A stretch of DNA of 64,000 nt from CBDDKW01 sp965230425 (GTDB taxonomy: Bacteria > Pseudomonadota > Gammaproteobacteria > UBA1113): contig CBDDKW010000003.1 in assembly GCA_965230425.1 (NCBI GenBank), forward strand, positions 1 to 64,000. The letters are read 5' to 3'. Below are positions 38,536-47,821 of this stretch, piece by piece. The notes beneath the pieces were generated by a model. It worked only from the letters and a program-made list of their open reading frames with translations, searched no databases and was not told where the DNA came from. A program made the position numbers and the translations under genes. The stretch's first letter is position 1, and every line of letters begins with the position of its first letter.

Positions 38536-38839
38536 TAGCCCCCAACTATCAATACCACCAGTTTTGGTGAAGCTGTGCCCACAACTTTCAGACACATTAC
38601 ACTGCCAAGAGATCACGTCATTTGTTCAAACAGCAAAAAAATAACTGTTTAATTAACATATCACTGATAAATAATCTCCAATAATACACAAATTATAGTT
38701 ATTATAGAAGATAATTTCAAAGCAAGAGTGTTTTAAAGTTACCTTGGTTCAACTAATTGATTTATGAGCCTAAATCAGGACTATTTTTGAGCATAAGATA
38801 AACTAAAGAGTAATTTGCATATACATTGATAAAAAAGAA
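38536..38839. other. Gap upstream of the AbiE pair
   Basis: 304 bp, AT-rich. It carries the inverted repeat AAACAG (38628-38633) / CTGTTT (38645-38650) and a near-palindrome TATCACTGATA (38660-38670), both candidate AbiEi operator sites. No ORF seen. Confidence 0.35.
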
Positions 38840-38914
38840 TGGTAGGCACGAGTGGGATCGAACCACCGACCACCACCATGTCAAGGTGGTGCTCTACCAC
38901 TGAGCTACGTGCCT
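38840..38914 (-). tRNA. tRNA-Val (anticodon GAC), CCA encoded
   Basis: A 75-nt cloverleaf: acceptor AGGCACG/CGTGCCT, D-arm GCTC-AGTGGTA-GAGC, anticodon stem CCACC/GGTGG with loop TTGACAT (GAC), T-arm GGTGG-TTCGATC-CCACT, discriminator A, encoded CCA. All stems pair. Confidence 0.97.
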
Positions 38915-38925
38915 ATGGGTGGCGT

Positions 38926-38954
38926 ACATTAGCATTAGTCCTGAAGAGGGTCAA
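38926..38954 (-). promoter_or_regulatory. Sigma-70 promoter of tRNA-Val
   Basis: On the minus strand: TTGACC (38954-38949), 17-bp spacer, TAATGT (38931-38926), ending 12 bp before the tRNA. The hexamers and spacing are near consensus. It shows that the tRNA is transcribed from its own promoter in the short gap after uvrB. Confidence 0.72.
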
Positions 38955-38978
38955 GAACTCACTTGCTGTTCGGGCCAG

Positions 38979-41024
38979 TTACTCCGCAAGGCCCAACCTG
39001 CCCTGCTCAATTTTTGCGATTTCATCACGTATTTTTGCCGCTTCTTCAAACTCTAGGTTCTTAGCATGTTGGAACATTTGCTTTTCCAACTTATCAATTT
39101 GCTTTTGTAATTTCTTAGGATCGCTAATTTGATATTTCGCTGCAGTTTCTGCCACTTTAGCATAACGCACGGAAGATGGCTCTGCCTCTGTACGTGCGCC
39201 TTCCATGACATCGTGGATAGCTTTGCTCACCCCCTTTGGCGTGATTTTATGCTTTTTATTATGGGCAATTTGTTTTTCGCGCCGTCGCTCGGTTTCATCC
39301 ATGGCACGCTGCATGGAACCCGTTATCGTATCCGCATATAAAATAGCTTTACCATTGAGGTTACGTGCGGCACGTCCAATGGTTTGGATCAGAGATCGTT
39401 CAGAACGTAAAAAGCCTTCTTTATCCGCATCTAAAATAGCCACTAAGGATACCTCGGGCATATCTAAACCTTCACGTAATAAGTTAATACCCACGAGTAC
39501 ATCAAATTCGCCCAGACGTAAATCACGGATAATTTCCATGCGTTCTACGGTGTCGATATCTGAATGTAAATATCTAACTTTCACGCCGTGTTCCGCTAGA
39601 TAATCGGTTAAATCCTCTGCCATACGCTTAGTCAACGTTGTCACTAACACGCGCTCTTCGGCGACGACACGTTGATTCACTTCCGAAAGTAGATCATCCA
39701 CTTGAGAACTGGCGGGGCGAATTTCAATTTGTGGATCAATTAACCCTGTGGGTCGCACCACTTGTTCAACCACCGAACCTGATTTATCTAATTCATACTG
39801 ACTGGGAGTTGCTGAGACATATACGGTTTGCAAAGGCTTATCGGTAAATTCATCAAAGCGCAACGGACGGTTATCTAAAGCTGATGGTAAACGAAAACCA
39901 TATTCAACTAAGGTTTCTTTACGCGAACGGTCGCCTTTATACATAGCACCAATTTGTGGCACGGTCACATGCGACTCATCTAAGATTAATAAGGCATCAT
40001 CCGGTACATAATCAAATAAGGTCGGTGGTGGTTCGCCTGCATTACGTCCGGAGAGATAACGTGAATAATTCTCCACCCCAGAGCAATACCCCAACTCATT
40101 CATCATTTCAATATCAAATTGAGTACGCTGTTCCAAGCGCTGTGCTTCGACTAATTTATTATTATCACGAAATTGTTCTAAGCGTTCTTTTAATTCTTCT
40201 TTGACTTGTTCGATAGTTTGTAAAATGCGCTCTCTTGGAGTGACATAGTGGCTCTTAGGAAAAATCGTCACCCGGGGTAAACGTTGGATCACTTCCCCCG
40301 TAAGCGGATCAAAATAATAAATATTGTCAATTTCATCATCGAATAATTCCACACGCACTGCATGACGATCAGATTCCGCGGGGAAAATATCGATCACATC
40401 GCCGCGCACGCGATAAGTCGCGCGTTGTAAGTCCATATCATTACGCGTGTATTGCAAAGTGGCTAAGCTGCGTAAAATACTCCGCTGATCAATACGCTCG
40501 CCCCGGCTTAAATGCAATACCATGCTTAAGTACGCTTCCGGATCACCCAAACCATAAATTGCAGAAACAGTGGCAACAATGATCACATCACGACGCTGCA
40601 ATAAGGCTTTGGTGGCAGATAAACGCATTTGCTCAATATGGTCATTCACTGAAGCGTCTTTATCAATGAAAGTATCTGAAGATGGCACATAAGCCTCGGG
40701 CTGGTAATAGTCATAATATGATACAAAATATTCTACGGCATTTTTGGGAAAGAATTCGCGCATCTCACCATAGAGCTGTGCTGCCAGTGTTTTATTGGGT
40801 GCCATAATTAAGGTAGGTCGCTGGCTACGTTCGATCACATGGGCCATGGTAAAAGTTTTACCAGATCCTGTGACACCTAGTAGGGTTTGATGAGCCACTC
40901 CTGCTTCAATACCCTCAGTTAATTCTTTAATGGCTTGAGGTTGGTCACCTGCGGGCTTGAAGGCGGAAACGACTTGTAATTTTTTCTGTGGAGTTTGCAT
41001 AATGGCTACTGGCACCTTGCCCAT
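38979..41024 (-). CDS. uvrB: Excinuclease ABC subunit B
   Basis: UvrB is the damage-verifying helicase-like subunit of nucleotide excision repair. The 681-residue protein has Walker A GVTGSGKT (50-57), the Tyr-rich beta-hairpin region (YFVSYYDYYQPEAYVP), DESH box (LLILDESHVTVPQ), helicase motifs V/VI (LREGLDMPEVSLVAILDADKEGF cut here to family hallmark LREGLDMPEV; QTIGRAARN) and the C-terminal UVR domain (KNLEFEEAAKIRDEI). Length is close to E. coli (673). Two starts are possible, 41024 and 41000; neither has a clear ribosome binding site. It is divergent from the aminotransferase gene. Confidence 0.97.
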   Translation of the reverse strand: MGKVPVAIMQTPQKKLQVVSAFKPAGDQPQAIKELTEGIEAGVAHQTLLGVTGSGKTFTMAHVIERSQRPTLIMAPNKTLAAQLYGEMREFFPKNAVEYFVSYYDYYQPEAYVPSSDTFIDKDASVNDHIEQMRLSATKALLQRRDVIIVATVSAIYGLGDPEAYLSMVLHLSRGERIDQRSILRSLATLQYTRNDMDLQRATYRVRGDVIDIFPAESDRHAVRVELFDDEIDNIYYFDPLTGEVIQRLPRVTIFPKSHYVTPRERILQTIEQVKEELKERLEQFRDNNKLVEAQRLEQRTQFDIEMMNELGYCSGVENYSRYLSGRNAGEPPPTLFDYVPDDALLILDESHVTVPQIGAMYKGDRSRKETLVEYGFRLPSALDNRPLRFDEFTDKPLQTVYVSATPSQYELDKSGSVVEQVVRPTGLIDPQIEIRPASSQVDDLLSEVNQRVVAEERVLVTTLTKRMAEDLTDYLAEHGVKVRYLHSDIDTVERMEIIRDLRLGEFDVLVGINLLREGLDMPEVSLVAILDADKEGFLRSERSLIQTIGRAARNLNGKAILYADTITGSMQRAMDETERRREKQIAHNKKHKITPKGVSKAIHDVMEGARTEAEPSSVRYAKVAETAAKYQISDPKKLQKQIDKLEKQMFQHAKNLEFEEAAKIRDEIAKIEQGRLGLAE

Positions 41025-41262
41025 CTGAGTAATTTTTTTACATTGCGCTCATCATAGTGAGCTTTGTTCGAGTTGTCTACTCTATCTCAACTCACTCGTG
41101 ATGCAAAATGGCTGGATTAACGCTGTAACTGGGTGGTTAAGTATGGCAAAATATGCCCGCAATGATTTTTGCATGACTGCTTGCCGCTCACATTGTTAGA
41201 AAGCGCAACAGATGCACCACAATAGAAACAAACTTTTCCACATGAATACGAAGGATAAGCGA

Positions 41263-42444
41263 ATGGATATACAATTATCACAGCGAGCGCAACAGGTAAA
41301 ACCCTCCCCAACCTTAGCCATGAATGCAAAGGCGAAAAAAATGAAAGCTGCGGGCGGCGATATTATCAGCTTAGGTGTCGGTGAGCCTGATTTTGACACT
41401 CCTATTCATATCAAAGAAGCGGCTATCAATGCCATTAATGCCGGCGTCACTAAATACACCGCCGTAGACGGCACTCCTGAATTAAAAAATGCCATTATCA
41501 ATAAATTAGCCAATGATAATGCTTTAACCTACACACCTGAGCAAATCTTAGTATCTACAGGGGCAAAACAGTCACTCTATAACTTAACTCAAGCGCTTCT
41601 GAATCCTGGCGACGAAGCGATTATTCCTGCACCCTACTGGGTATCATATCCAGATATGTGTATTCTTGCAGGTGCAACCCCTATCACACTAAATACAAGC
41701 TTCTCGCAGCAATTTAAAATTTCACCTGAACAATTGCGTAATGCCATCACCCCTAATACTAAGCTGGTCTTTTTCAATAGCCCCTCTAACCCTTCTGGCA
41801 TGGTCTATAGCCATGAAGAACTCGCAGCTATTGGTGATGTATTAAAAGAGTATCCACAGATTATGGTAGTAACCGATGATATTTATGAGCATATCATTTG
41901 GACACGCCAACCCTTTGCGAATATCGTCAATGCCTGCCCTGAATTATACGACCGTACCGTAGTTGTCAATGGGGTTTCTAAAGCTTATTCAATGACCGGT
42001 TGGCGCATTGGTTATGCAGCAGGTCCGGCTGCGCTCATCGCTGGCATGAAGAAAATTCAATCCCAAAGCACATCTAACCCCAACTCCATTGCCCAAGTGG
42101 CAGCACAAGCCGCATTAGAGGGTGATCAAAGCTGTGTGCAGGATATGGTCAAAGAGTTTAAAGCTCGCCATGACTACGTGGTGGGTGCCTTAAATGACTT
42201 ACCCGGCATCCAATGCCACCAAGGCCATGGAACGTTCTATGCCTTTGCCGATTGCAGCGAAGCCATCGCTAATTTATCAGGTATTGAGGATGATTTAGCC
42301 TTTGCCGAACATTTGTTAGCAAAAACTGGGATTGCTGCCGTACCTGGCTCAGCCTTTGGCTGCCCTGGCTGCTTACGTTTATCCTTTGCAGTGAGTATGG
42401 AAGTGCTGCATGATGCGATGCGACGCTTGAAAACCATTCTATAG
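41263..42444 (+). CDS. aspC: PLP-dependent aminotransferase, aspartate aminotransferase type
   Basis: A 393-residue class I aminotransferase (subgroup I-gamma/Ib aspartate aminotransferase type) that interconverts aspartate and oxaloacetate with glutamate/2-oxoglutarate. Signatures: SLGVGEPDFDTP near the N-terminus, NSPSNPSGMVYS, VTDDIYEHI, and the PLP lysine at about residue 240 in SKAYSMTGWRIGYAAG. The start is set at 41263, with AAGGAT 6-7 bases upstream; the longer in-frame ATG at 41212 is poorly placed. A strong terminator follows. Substrate preference (Asp versus aromatic or broad) cannot be read from the sequence, so the symbol is tentative. Confidence 0.9.
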   Translation: MDIQLSQRAQQVKPSPTLAMNAKAKKMKAAGGDIISLGVGEPDFDTPIHIKEAAINAINAGVTKYTAVDGTPELKNAIINKLANDNALTYTPEQILVSTGAKQSLYNLTQALLNPGDEAIIPAPYWVSYPDMCILAGATPITLNTSFSQQFKISPEQLRNAITPNTKLVFFNSPSNPSGMVYSHEELAAIGDVLKEYPQIMVVTDDIYEHIIWTRQPFANIVNACPELYDRTVVVNGVSKAYSMTGWRIGYAAGPAALIAGMKKIQSQSTSNPNSIAQVAAQAALEGDQSCVQDMVKEFKARHDYVVGALNDLPGIQCHQGHGTFYAFADCSEAIANLSGIEDDLAFAEHLLAKTGIAAVPGSAFGCPGCLRLSFAVSMEVLHDAMRRLKTIL

Positions 42445-42477
42445 CCGCATTATTATTGTTGTCAGGATAAGTTTCAC

Positions 42478-42511
42478 AAACGTCCGCTATTAATATGATG
42501 CGGACGTTTTT
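42478..42511 (+). terminator. Rho-independent terminator of the aminotransferase gene
   Basis: AAACGTCCGC, 12-nt loop, GCGGACGTTT, then TT: a perfect 10-bp stem with a T tract, 34 bp after the stop codon. Confidence 0.88.
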
Positions 42512-42549
42512 CATAAAATCACTAAGCTACATAAAAAGTATATTTTTAC

Positions 42550-42578
42550 TTGACCGAAGCTAAGGACATGATTAATAT
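42550..42578 (+). promoter_or_regulatory. Sigma-70 promoter of tRNA-Asn
   Basis: TTGACC (42550-42555), 17-bp spacer, TAATAT (42573-42578), followed after 17 bp by the tRNA. Near-consensus elements and a GC-containing discriminator (AGCGAC), as expected of a stable-RNA promoter. Confidence 0.78.
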
Positions 42579-42595
42579 AGCGACTTCTTGGCTAG

Positions 42596-42671
<76 letters not shown>

Positions 42672-42684
42672 ATTTCCCTTTGAA

Positions 42685-43242
42685 TTAATCCAACAAATCA
42701 CCTAACTCACTACAAGCACGATTAAACTGTGCCATGGTACCATAGAGTCTTGATAGCATAATTGAGCCTTGGATACGTGAAATTGCATCTTCTGCATGCT
42801 CACGGGCTTTTTCTAAGCTATATTGGCCGGCTAAGATATATTCGATTGCTTGTGACCAATCTTGGAAGAAATCTTTAATACGTTGACTTAATTCAGGCTC
42901 AGTATCTGTAACTTCATTAGCAAAGTTACCCATTAAACAACCACCTGTTTGCGCCTCATAATGGCCTTTTACTGCCTCAAGATGCGCTAATAAGCGCTGT
43001 TTTGGGTTTAAGTCTTCTTGGAATGCGGGAGCCAATACTGTGTTTTTAAACACATCATGCTCATTTTGCATAGTAATCAGGGCTAATTCCTTCTTACCAG
43101 AGACATAATGATAAAGACTGGATTTACGGATCCCACAGCCTTCTGCAATATCAGATATAGACGTATCGCTATATCCCTTAGTGCGGAATAATTGTGTCGT
43201 AACTGTTAATATTTTTTCGAAACCTACTTTAGGAGCTGCCAT
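42685..43242 (-). CDS. TetR-family transcriptional regulator
   Basis: A 185-residue TetR repressor. The N-terminal helix-turn-helix is clear (TSISDIAEGCGIRKSSLYHY, ~27-46). The C-terminal ligand domain contains GGCLMGNFANEV, resembling the Cys-containing GCLxGN segment of NemR/AcrR-type members. The start is the ATG at 43242, with AGGTGG upstream. It is downstream of and codirectional with prpD but 341 bp away, so it probably has its own promoter. Regulating the prp genes is possible but not shown; the inducer is unknown. Confidence 0.88.
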   Translation of the reverse strand: MAAPKVGFEKILTVTTQLFRTKGYSDTSISDIAEGCGIRKSSLYHYVSGKKELALITMQNEHDVFKNTVLAPAFQEDLNPKQRLLAHLEAVKGHYEAQTGGCLMGNFANEVTDTEPELSQRIKDFFQDWSQAIEYILAGQYSLEKAREHAEDAISRIQGSIMLSRLYGTMAQFNRACSELGDLLD

Positions 43243-43583
43243 ATTGAGAACCACCTATATTTCATTGTTGTTATTATTCACCACTACAACCGATTTTGGC
43301 GTAATGATCATGCATGTAGTTCCTTGAATTTATTACAGGATCTCTGTGAAAAACAGAGAAATTGGCAGGTCAATCCTGAGATTGCCATCCTGCTAGTGTC
43401 GACCGGACTGGATAACGATCGCTCACTATGGAACACATTTGAACATAAATTACGACAAAAATAAAGCTAAAATTATAAATTTATCAATGTTAACCGTATA
43501 CTGCTCGCTAAAAAGAGGCTCTCTCTATGCCTATTTCGCGACTCATCCCTATTCCATGACCCAGCCGATTTCACACCCGATGC
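43243..43583. other. Gap between prpD and the TetR gene
   Basis: 341 bp without an ORF. It contains a perfect dyad TCTCTGT-GAAAA-ACAGAGA (43341-43359), a candidate operator or small hairpin in the TetR promoter region. The 13-mer ATGCCTATTTCGC occurs at about 43527 and again at about 43580 over the prpD stop codon, so a short duplication of the prpD 3' end may have occurred. Confidence 0.45.
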
Positions 43584-45026
43584 CTATTTCGCAAACATAT
43601 CCATAAAATCGTTCACGGCCATTGCGCTTAAACGCGCTTCATCAGCGCAGATATCAAGAATAGACTGGGTTTGCTGTTCTGCAAAGCAACTGGCTAGGTT
43701 TGCAGCAAATTTTTCAATCAAGATAGGGATCCCCTCTTCGCGTCTACGCCGGTGCCCAATAGGATAATCAATACTGATCTTATCCGTGGTGCTGCCATCT
43801 TTAAAACATACCTGAATGCTGTTACCGATAGCACGTTTGTCCGGATCATAATAATCCTGGGTAAACTGCGGATCCTCACTCACAATCATTTTTTCACGTA
43901 ATTGCTCAATACGCGGATCTTGCGCTACTTCATCTTCATAATGGTCAGCATTCAACTCGCCGAATATCAAACCAATGGCTACCATATATTGCAAACAGTG
44001 ATCGCGGTCGGCAGGATTATGTAAAGGACCCGTTTTACTGATAATACGTACTGCAGGCTCTTGAGTAGTTAAATTAATTTTTTCGATATCATCTAAGCGA
44101 TCTTTTACTTGCGGATGTAATTGAACCGCACATTCAACCGCTGTCTGTGAATGGAATTCTGCTGGAAATGAAATTTTAAATAAAATATTTTCCATGACGT
44201 AAGTGGCATATTCACGTTGCATTACAAAGGACTTACCCTTGAACAGCACATCATAAAAACCCCAGGTTGGCGCAGACAAGGCACTGGGATAGCCCATCTC
44301 ACCTACCTGTGCCATCAAGGCTAATCGTACTGCCCGGCTAGTTGCATCACCTGCAGCCCAAGATTTACGAGATCCCGTATTCGGTGCATGACGGTAAGTT
44401 CGCAAACTTTGGCCATCTAACCAAGCTAAAGAAACTGCATTGAGCATTTGCTCTCTGTCGCAACCCAACATATGTGCGGCAATAGCCGTGGAGGCGATTT
44501 TAACGAGCACTACGTGGTCAAGCCCCACACGATTAAAACTATTTTCCAGTGCTAAGCAACCTTGAATTTCATGAGCTTTAATCATTGCGATTAACACATC
44601 ATGCATGGTCAATGGCGATTTATTTTTAGTGAGACCTTGGCGACTTAAATAATCCGCTACAGCTAAAATAGCGCCTAAGTTATCAGAGGGATGGCCCCAC
44701 TCTGCAGCAAGCCAAGTATCATTGAAATCTAACCAACGCACCACAGCTCCAATGTTAAAGGCAGCTTGCACTGGATCTAATTGGTAAGTAGTCCCAGGTA
44801 CACGGCTACCATTTTCAAGCACAGCTCCTGGCACCAACGGTCCTAGCAGCTTGGTGCAGGCAGGATAACGTAAAGCGAGTAATCCACAGCCCAGGCTATC
44901 CATGAGGCAATAACGCGCGGTAGTATAGGCTTCAGCACTGTTAACTTGGTAATCACACACATAATCTACGATGTCCATGATGATGTTATCAAACTCGGGG
45001 CGTATATTTTTATCAGCGGCATTCAT
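43584..45026 (-). CDS. prpD: 2-methylcitrate dehydratase (PrpD/MmgE family)
   Basis: PrpD dehydrates 2-methylcitrate in the methylcitrate cycle that disposes of propionyl-CoA. The 480-residue sequence matches E. coli PrpD in length (483) and content: YCLMDSLGCGLLALRYPACTKLLGP in the N-terminal MmgE/PrpD fold (shown here only as the core DSLGCGLLAL), DFNDTWLAAEWGHPSDN, KISFPAEFHSQTAVE and GHRRRREEGIP. AGGA lies 8 bases before the ATG. It is 176 bp downstream of prpC, same strand. No prpB (methylisocitrate lyase) or acnD is in the window. Confidence 0.94.
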   Translation of the reverse strand: MNAADKNIRPEFDNIIMDIVDYVCDYQVNSAEAYTTARYCLMDSLGCGLLALRYPACTKLLGPLVPGAVLENGSRVPGTTYQLDPVQAAFNIGAVVRWLDFNDTWLAAEWGHPSDNLGAILAVADYLSRQGLTKNKSPLTMHDVLIAMIKAHEIQGCLALENSFNRVGLDHVVLVKIASTAIAAHMLGCDREQMLNAVSLAWLDGQSLRTYRHAPNTGSRKSWAAGDATSRAVRLALMAQVGEMGYPSALSAPTWGFYDVLFKGKSFVMQREYATYVMENILFKISFPAEFHSQTAVECAVQLHPQVKDRLDDIEKINLTTQEPAVRIISKTGPLHNPADRDHCLQYMVAIGLIFGELNADHYEDEVAQDPRIEQLREKMIVSEDPQFTQDYYDPDKRAIGNSIQVCFKDGSTTDKISIDYPIGHRRRREEGIPILIEKFAANLASCFAEQQTQSILDICADEARLSAMAVNDFMDMFAK

Positions 45027-45045
45027 TTTGTGTTCCTATTTATGG

Positions 45046-45068
45046 ATACCGTAGTCAAACCACGGTAT
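45046..45068. repeat. Short palindrome, GTCAAACCACGG type
   Basis: ATACCGTAG-TCAAA-CCACGGTAT: 9-bp arms with one mismatch, in the prpC-prpD gap. Related to the palindrome at 32921-32939 (same TCAA-centred loop and CGG arms). Confidence 0.45.
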
Positions 45069-45159
45069 GATGGTGCTTATGCAACAAATTACAACAATAT
45101 CTATAAAACATGTTATCAAAATATTACCGTTTGCTTCCCATCCATTCACAGAATATCCA

Positions 45160-45184
45160 GTCAAGCCGCGGTATCGCGGTAAAA
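45160..45184. repeat. Short palindrome, GTCAAGCCGCGG type
   Basis: GTCAAGCCGCGGTATCGCGG followed by TAAAA; CCGCG and CGCGG can pair around GTAT. Same GTCAAGCCGCGG string as at 32927-32938. Second such element in the prpC-prpD gap. Confidence 0.4.
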
Positions 45185-45202
45185 CAGTGCTTGCGAAACG
45201 GC

Positions 45203-46315
45203 TTAACGTTCTTCAATAGGCATATATTCTTTAGGTTCTGGACCAGTATATTCTGCATTAGGACGAATTAATTTATTATTGGCACGCTGTTCCATAATAT
45301 GCGCAGCCCAACCTGTGATACGCGACATTACAAAAATAGGCGTAAACATTGGTGTTGGGATCCCGCATAAGTGATAAGTGGATGCACTGTAAAAATCTAA
45401 ATTTGGGAATAGCTTTTTCTCTTCCCACATCACTGTTTCGATGGCTTCTGAAACATCAAATAATGTTTGATCACCAATTGCATCCGCAAGCTTCTTCGAC
45501 CATTTTTTGATGATATCAGAACGCGGATCAGACTCAGTATATACACGATGGCCAAAGCCCATGATCAAACTTTTATTCACTAGCATTTCATGGATACCTT
45601 GGCGAGCAGCCTGAGGGTCATCAAAGCGCTTGATAAGTGCCATTGCCGCTTCATTTGCACCACCATGCAAAGGACCTTGTAGCGTAGCTATTGCTGAGGT
45701 CACCGCCCCATAAAAATCTGCCAATGTTGCAGCAGTAACGCGCGCTGAGAAAGTTGAAGCATTAAATTCATGCTCAGCATATAAAATTAAGGAAACATCT
45801 AAAGCCCGCCGATGTAACTCATCTGGCTTTTCTTGGTGAAGTAAATGTAATAAATGCCCTGCTAAACTCTCATCATCAGTTTCAGTATCGATAGATTTAT
45901 TGGTTTGATGGTAATGATACCAATACATTAATATGGCAGGGAAACAAGATACTAAACGATTAGCAATGGCCACTTGGTCACGCTGCTCTGATTCCTGCTC
46001 CATCGTACCTAAGGCGGAACAACCTGTGCGCAGTACATCCATAGGATGCGCATCTGCGGGTAATTGTTCTAAGACAATTTTTAATGGCTTAGGTAAAGCC
46101 CGCTGGGCTATCAATTCACGTTTATAATGCGCTAGTTGCTTGGCTGTGGGCAGTACACCATAAATAAGTAAATAGGCCACCTCTTCAAAACAGGCATGCG
46201 CGGCTAAATCATGTATTGCATAACCACGATAATTTAACCCAAAGCCTTCTTTGCCTACAGTACTTACTGCTGATTCACCTGCAGTAACCCCCGCAAGGCC
46301 TCCTGTTGTCGTCAT
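45203..46315 (-). CDS. prpC: 2-methylcitrate synthase
   Basis: A citrate-synthase-family enzyme that condenses propionyl-CoA with oxaloacetate. The 370-residue length and adjacency to prpD point to methylcitrate synthase rather than GltA (about 430). Visible signatures: GLNYRGYAIHDLA near the N-terminus, LYAEHEFNASTF with the catalytic His, LQGPLHGGANEAAMA, GFGHRVYTESDPR and the C-terminal ITGWAAHIMEQ with the catalytic-region Asp/Glu context. AGGAG lies about 9 bases before the ATG. Residual citrate synthase activity is possible in the family. Confidence 0.93.
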   Translation of the reverse strand: MTTTGGLAGVTAGESAVSTVGKEGFGLNYRGYAIHDLAAHACFEEVAYLLIYGVLPTAKQLAHYKRELIAQRALPKPLKIVLEQLPADAHPMDVLRTGCSALGTMEQESEQRDQVAIANRLVSCFPAILMYWYHYHQTNKSIDTETDDESLAGHLLHLLHQEKPDELHRRALDVSLILYAEHEFNASTFSARVTAATLADFYGAVTSAIATLQGPLHGGANEAAMALIKRFDDPQAARQGIHEMLVNKSLIMGFGHRVYTESDPRSDIIKKWSKKLADAIGDQTLFDVSEAIETVMWEEKKLFPNLDFYSASTYHLCGIPTPMFTPIFVMSRITGWAAHIMEQRANNKLIRPNAEYTGPEPKEYMPIEER

Positions 46316-46407
46316 AATAGTATTCTCCTATTCAACAGCGCAACCATATACAAACACATGTGCTTTTCAACATATAGGCTCACCCCCCCACTCAAGGAAA
46401 CAGTGAA

Positions 46408-47706
46408 CTATTTATATTGAGGTCGGCAATAACTTTCACGCAAGAATTTCAAACTAAAAATTAACCCAACGAAAAAACAAATTGGAATAACAGATAACCC
46501 TATACGAAAATCACTGGCAGCATAAACAGGCACACCATTACTCATTTGGCCATTCCAATTTAAATGTAATAGCACACCCACTACCGGCTGAAAAATTGCT
46601 CCGCCAGCAACCACCATCATATTGTTTAAGCCAATAGCTGTACCAACAGTATGTGGTGGGTTGTTATCTCTAACAACAGCAAAACTCAAAGTTTGCGCTG
46701 AGGCACCAAAACCGAAGAAGAATAATAAAACATACATCACTGGCTGAGGGATACTTGGAATATATAAGAATAGCAAGCTCGCCACTAAACCAACTGCTGA
46801 ACAGATCGCCAGGGGTAAATTACGTCGCCCAATTTTATCTGAAAACCATCCCATCAAAGGACTGCCAACGGCAATAGCAATCCATACCATTGCCACCATG
46901 CTCGATGCTTCCGTTGCACTGATACCGTACAAACGCATTAAATACGGCACGCCCCATAGTGCTGCAAATACTAAGATGGGCGCCCAAGAAGTAAAAGCAT
47001 AAACAGCAACTAGCCAGGTTTGCAATCGTTTTGACACTTTCCACAAACGTTTTAGCTCACCCTTTTGTAGGTGCTGCATTTTCTGTTGTTTCTTAAAGGC
47101 AGGACTATCTCGGATCACTAACCATATGATCAACGCTAAAACAAAACCAGCAATAGAAATAAACATCATTGAATGTCGCCAACCATATGCCGCAACTGCA
47201 GCAGCTAAGGGCACTTGACCTGCTATTGCCCCCACTGAGCTCATCATCTGTATGATACCTGCTAATAATGCAAAATATTGTGGTGGACACCAGCGCGACA
47301 CCAAGACCAGGCAACCAATGAATGCAAAGGCAGAACCACAGCCCATGAAAAAGCGTCCAGCAGAAGCGAGTATAGCGCTATCTGTCAAAGCGAAAGCAAA
47401 TGCGCCCAGAGCACAGATGGTACAAGCAATAGTGAGCAGTATCCGCGCACCGAAACGATCATAGAGTAATCCCGCAGGAATTTGCATAGGTGTATAGGCA
47501 TAATAGTAGAAAGCTGAAATAGCTCCCAAGCCTGCAGCATCCACGTGATAATCGCGCATCAAATCTGACACCATTACACTAGGGGATACCTGGATAATGA
47601 ACTCGTATAAAAAGAAGAGACATGCAGCAGAAATAACCACCGTCGATAATAGCAAGTTAGGCTTCGACTCGTTATAATCGCTGCTCTGAATGTAACCGGA
47701 ACTCAT
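46408..47706 (-). CDS. MFS transporter
   Basis: A 432-residue major facilitator with about 12 membrane segments. Motif A appears in both halves: LLYDRFGARI (~80-89) and GWFSDKIGRRNLP (~285-297). The first segment carries FLYEFIIQVSPSVM, a sequence style seen in Legionella/Coxiella MFS proteins including the Pht group; this resemblance is from memory and would need a search. It is upstream of prpC on the same strand with a 92-bp gap, so cotranscription is possible. The substrate is unknown; an organic acid or amino acid would fit the context. Confidence 0.88.
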   Translation of the reverse strand: MSSGYIQSSDYNESKPNLLLSTVVISAACLFFLYEFIIQVSPSVMVSDLMRDYHVDAAGLGAISAFYYYAYTPMQIPAGLLYDRFGARILLTIACTICALGAFAFALTDSAILASAGRFFMGCGSAFAFIGCLVLVSRWCPPQYFALLAGIIQMMSSVGAIAGQVPLAAAVAAYGWRHSMMFISIAGFVLALIIWLVIRDSPAFKKQQKMQHLQKGELKRLWKVSKRLQTWLVAVYAFTSWAPILVFAALWGVPYLMRLYGISATEASSMVAMVWIAIAVGSPLMGWFSDKIGRRNLPLAICSAVGLVASLLFLYIPSIPQPVMYVLLFFFGFGASAQTLSFAVVRDNNPPHTVGTAIGLNNMMVVAGGAIFQPVVGVLLHLNWNGQMSNGVPVYAASDFRIGLSVIPICFFVGLIFSLKFLRESYCRPQYK

Positions 47707-47821
47707 GATTAATTTATTACCATTTAATTAGGATTAAATATTACAAAAGCTTAGATGCCTAATTTACTAAATCCTAACCCTAATGTCTAAGCACAAATGA
47801 AAAAAAGTGAATATTACATAA

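Noticed and set aside
42685..43242. TetR gene as the prp operon regulator
   Set aside because: Only proximity supports it; it is downstream of prpD behind a 341-bp gap and no shared operator was identified.
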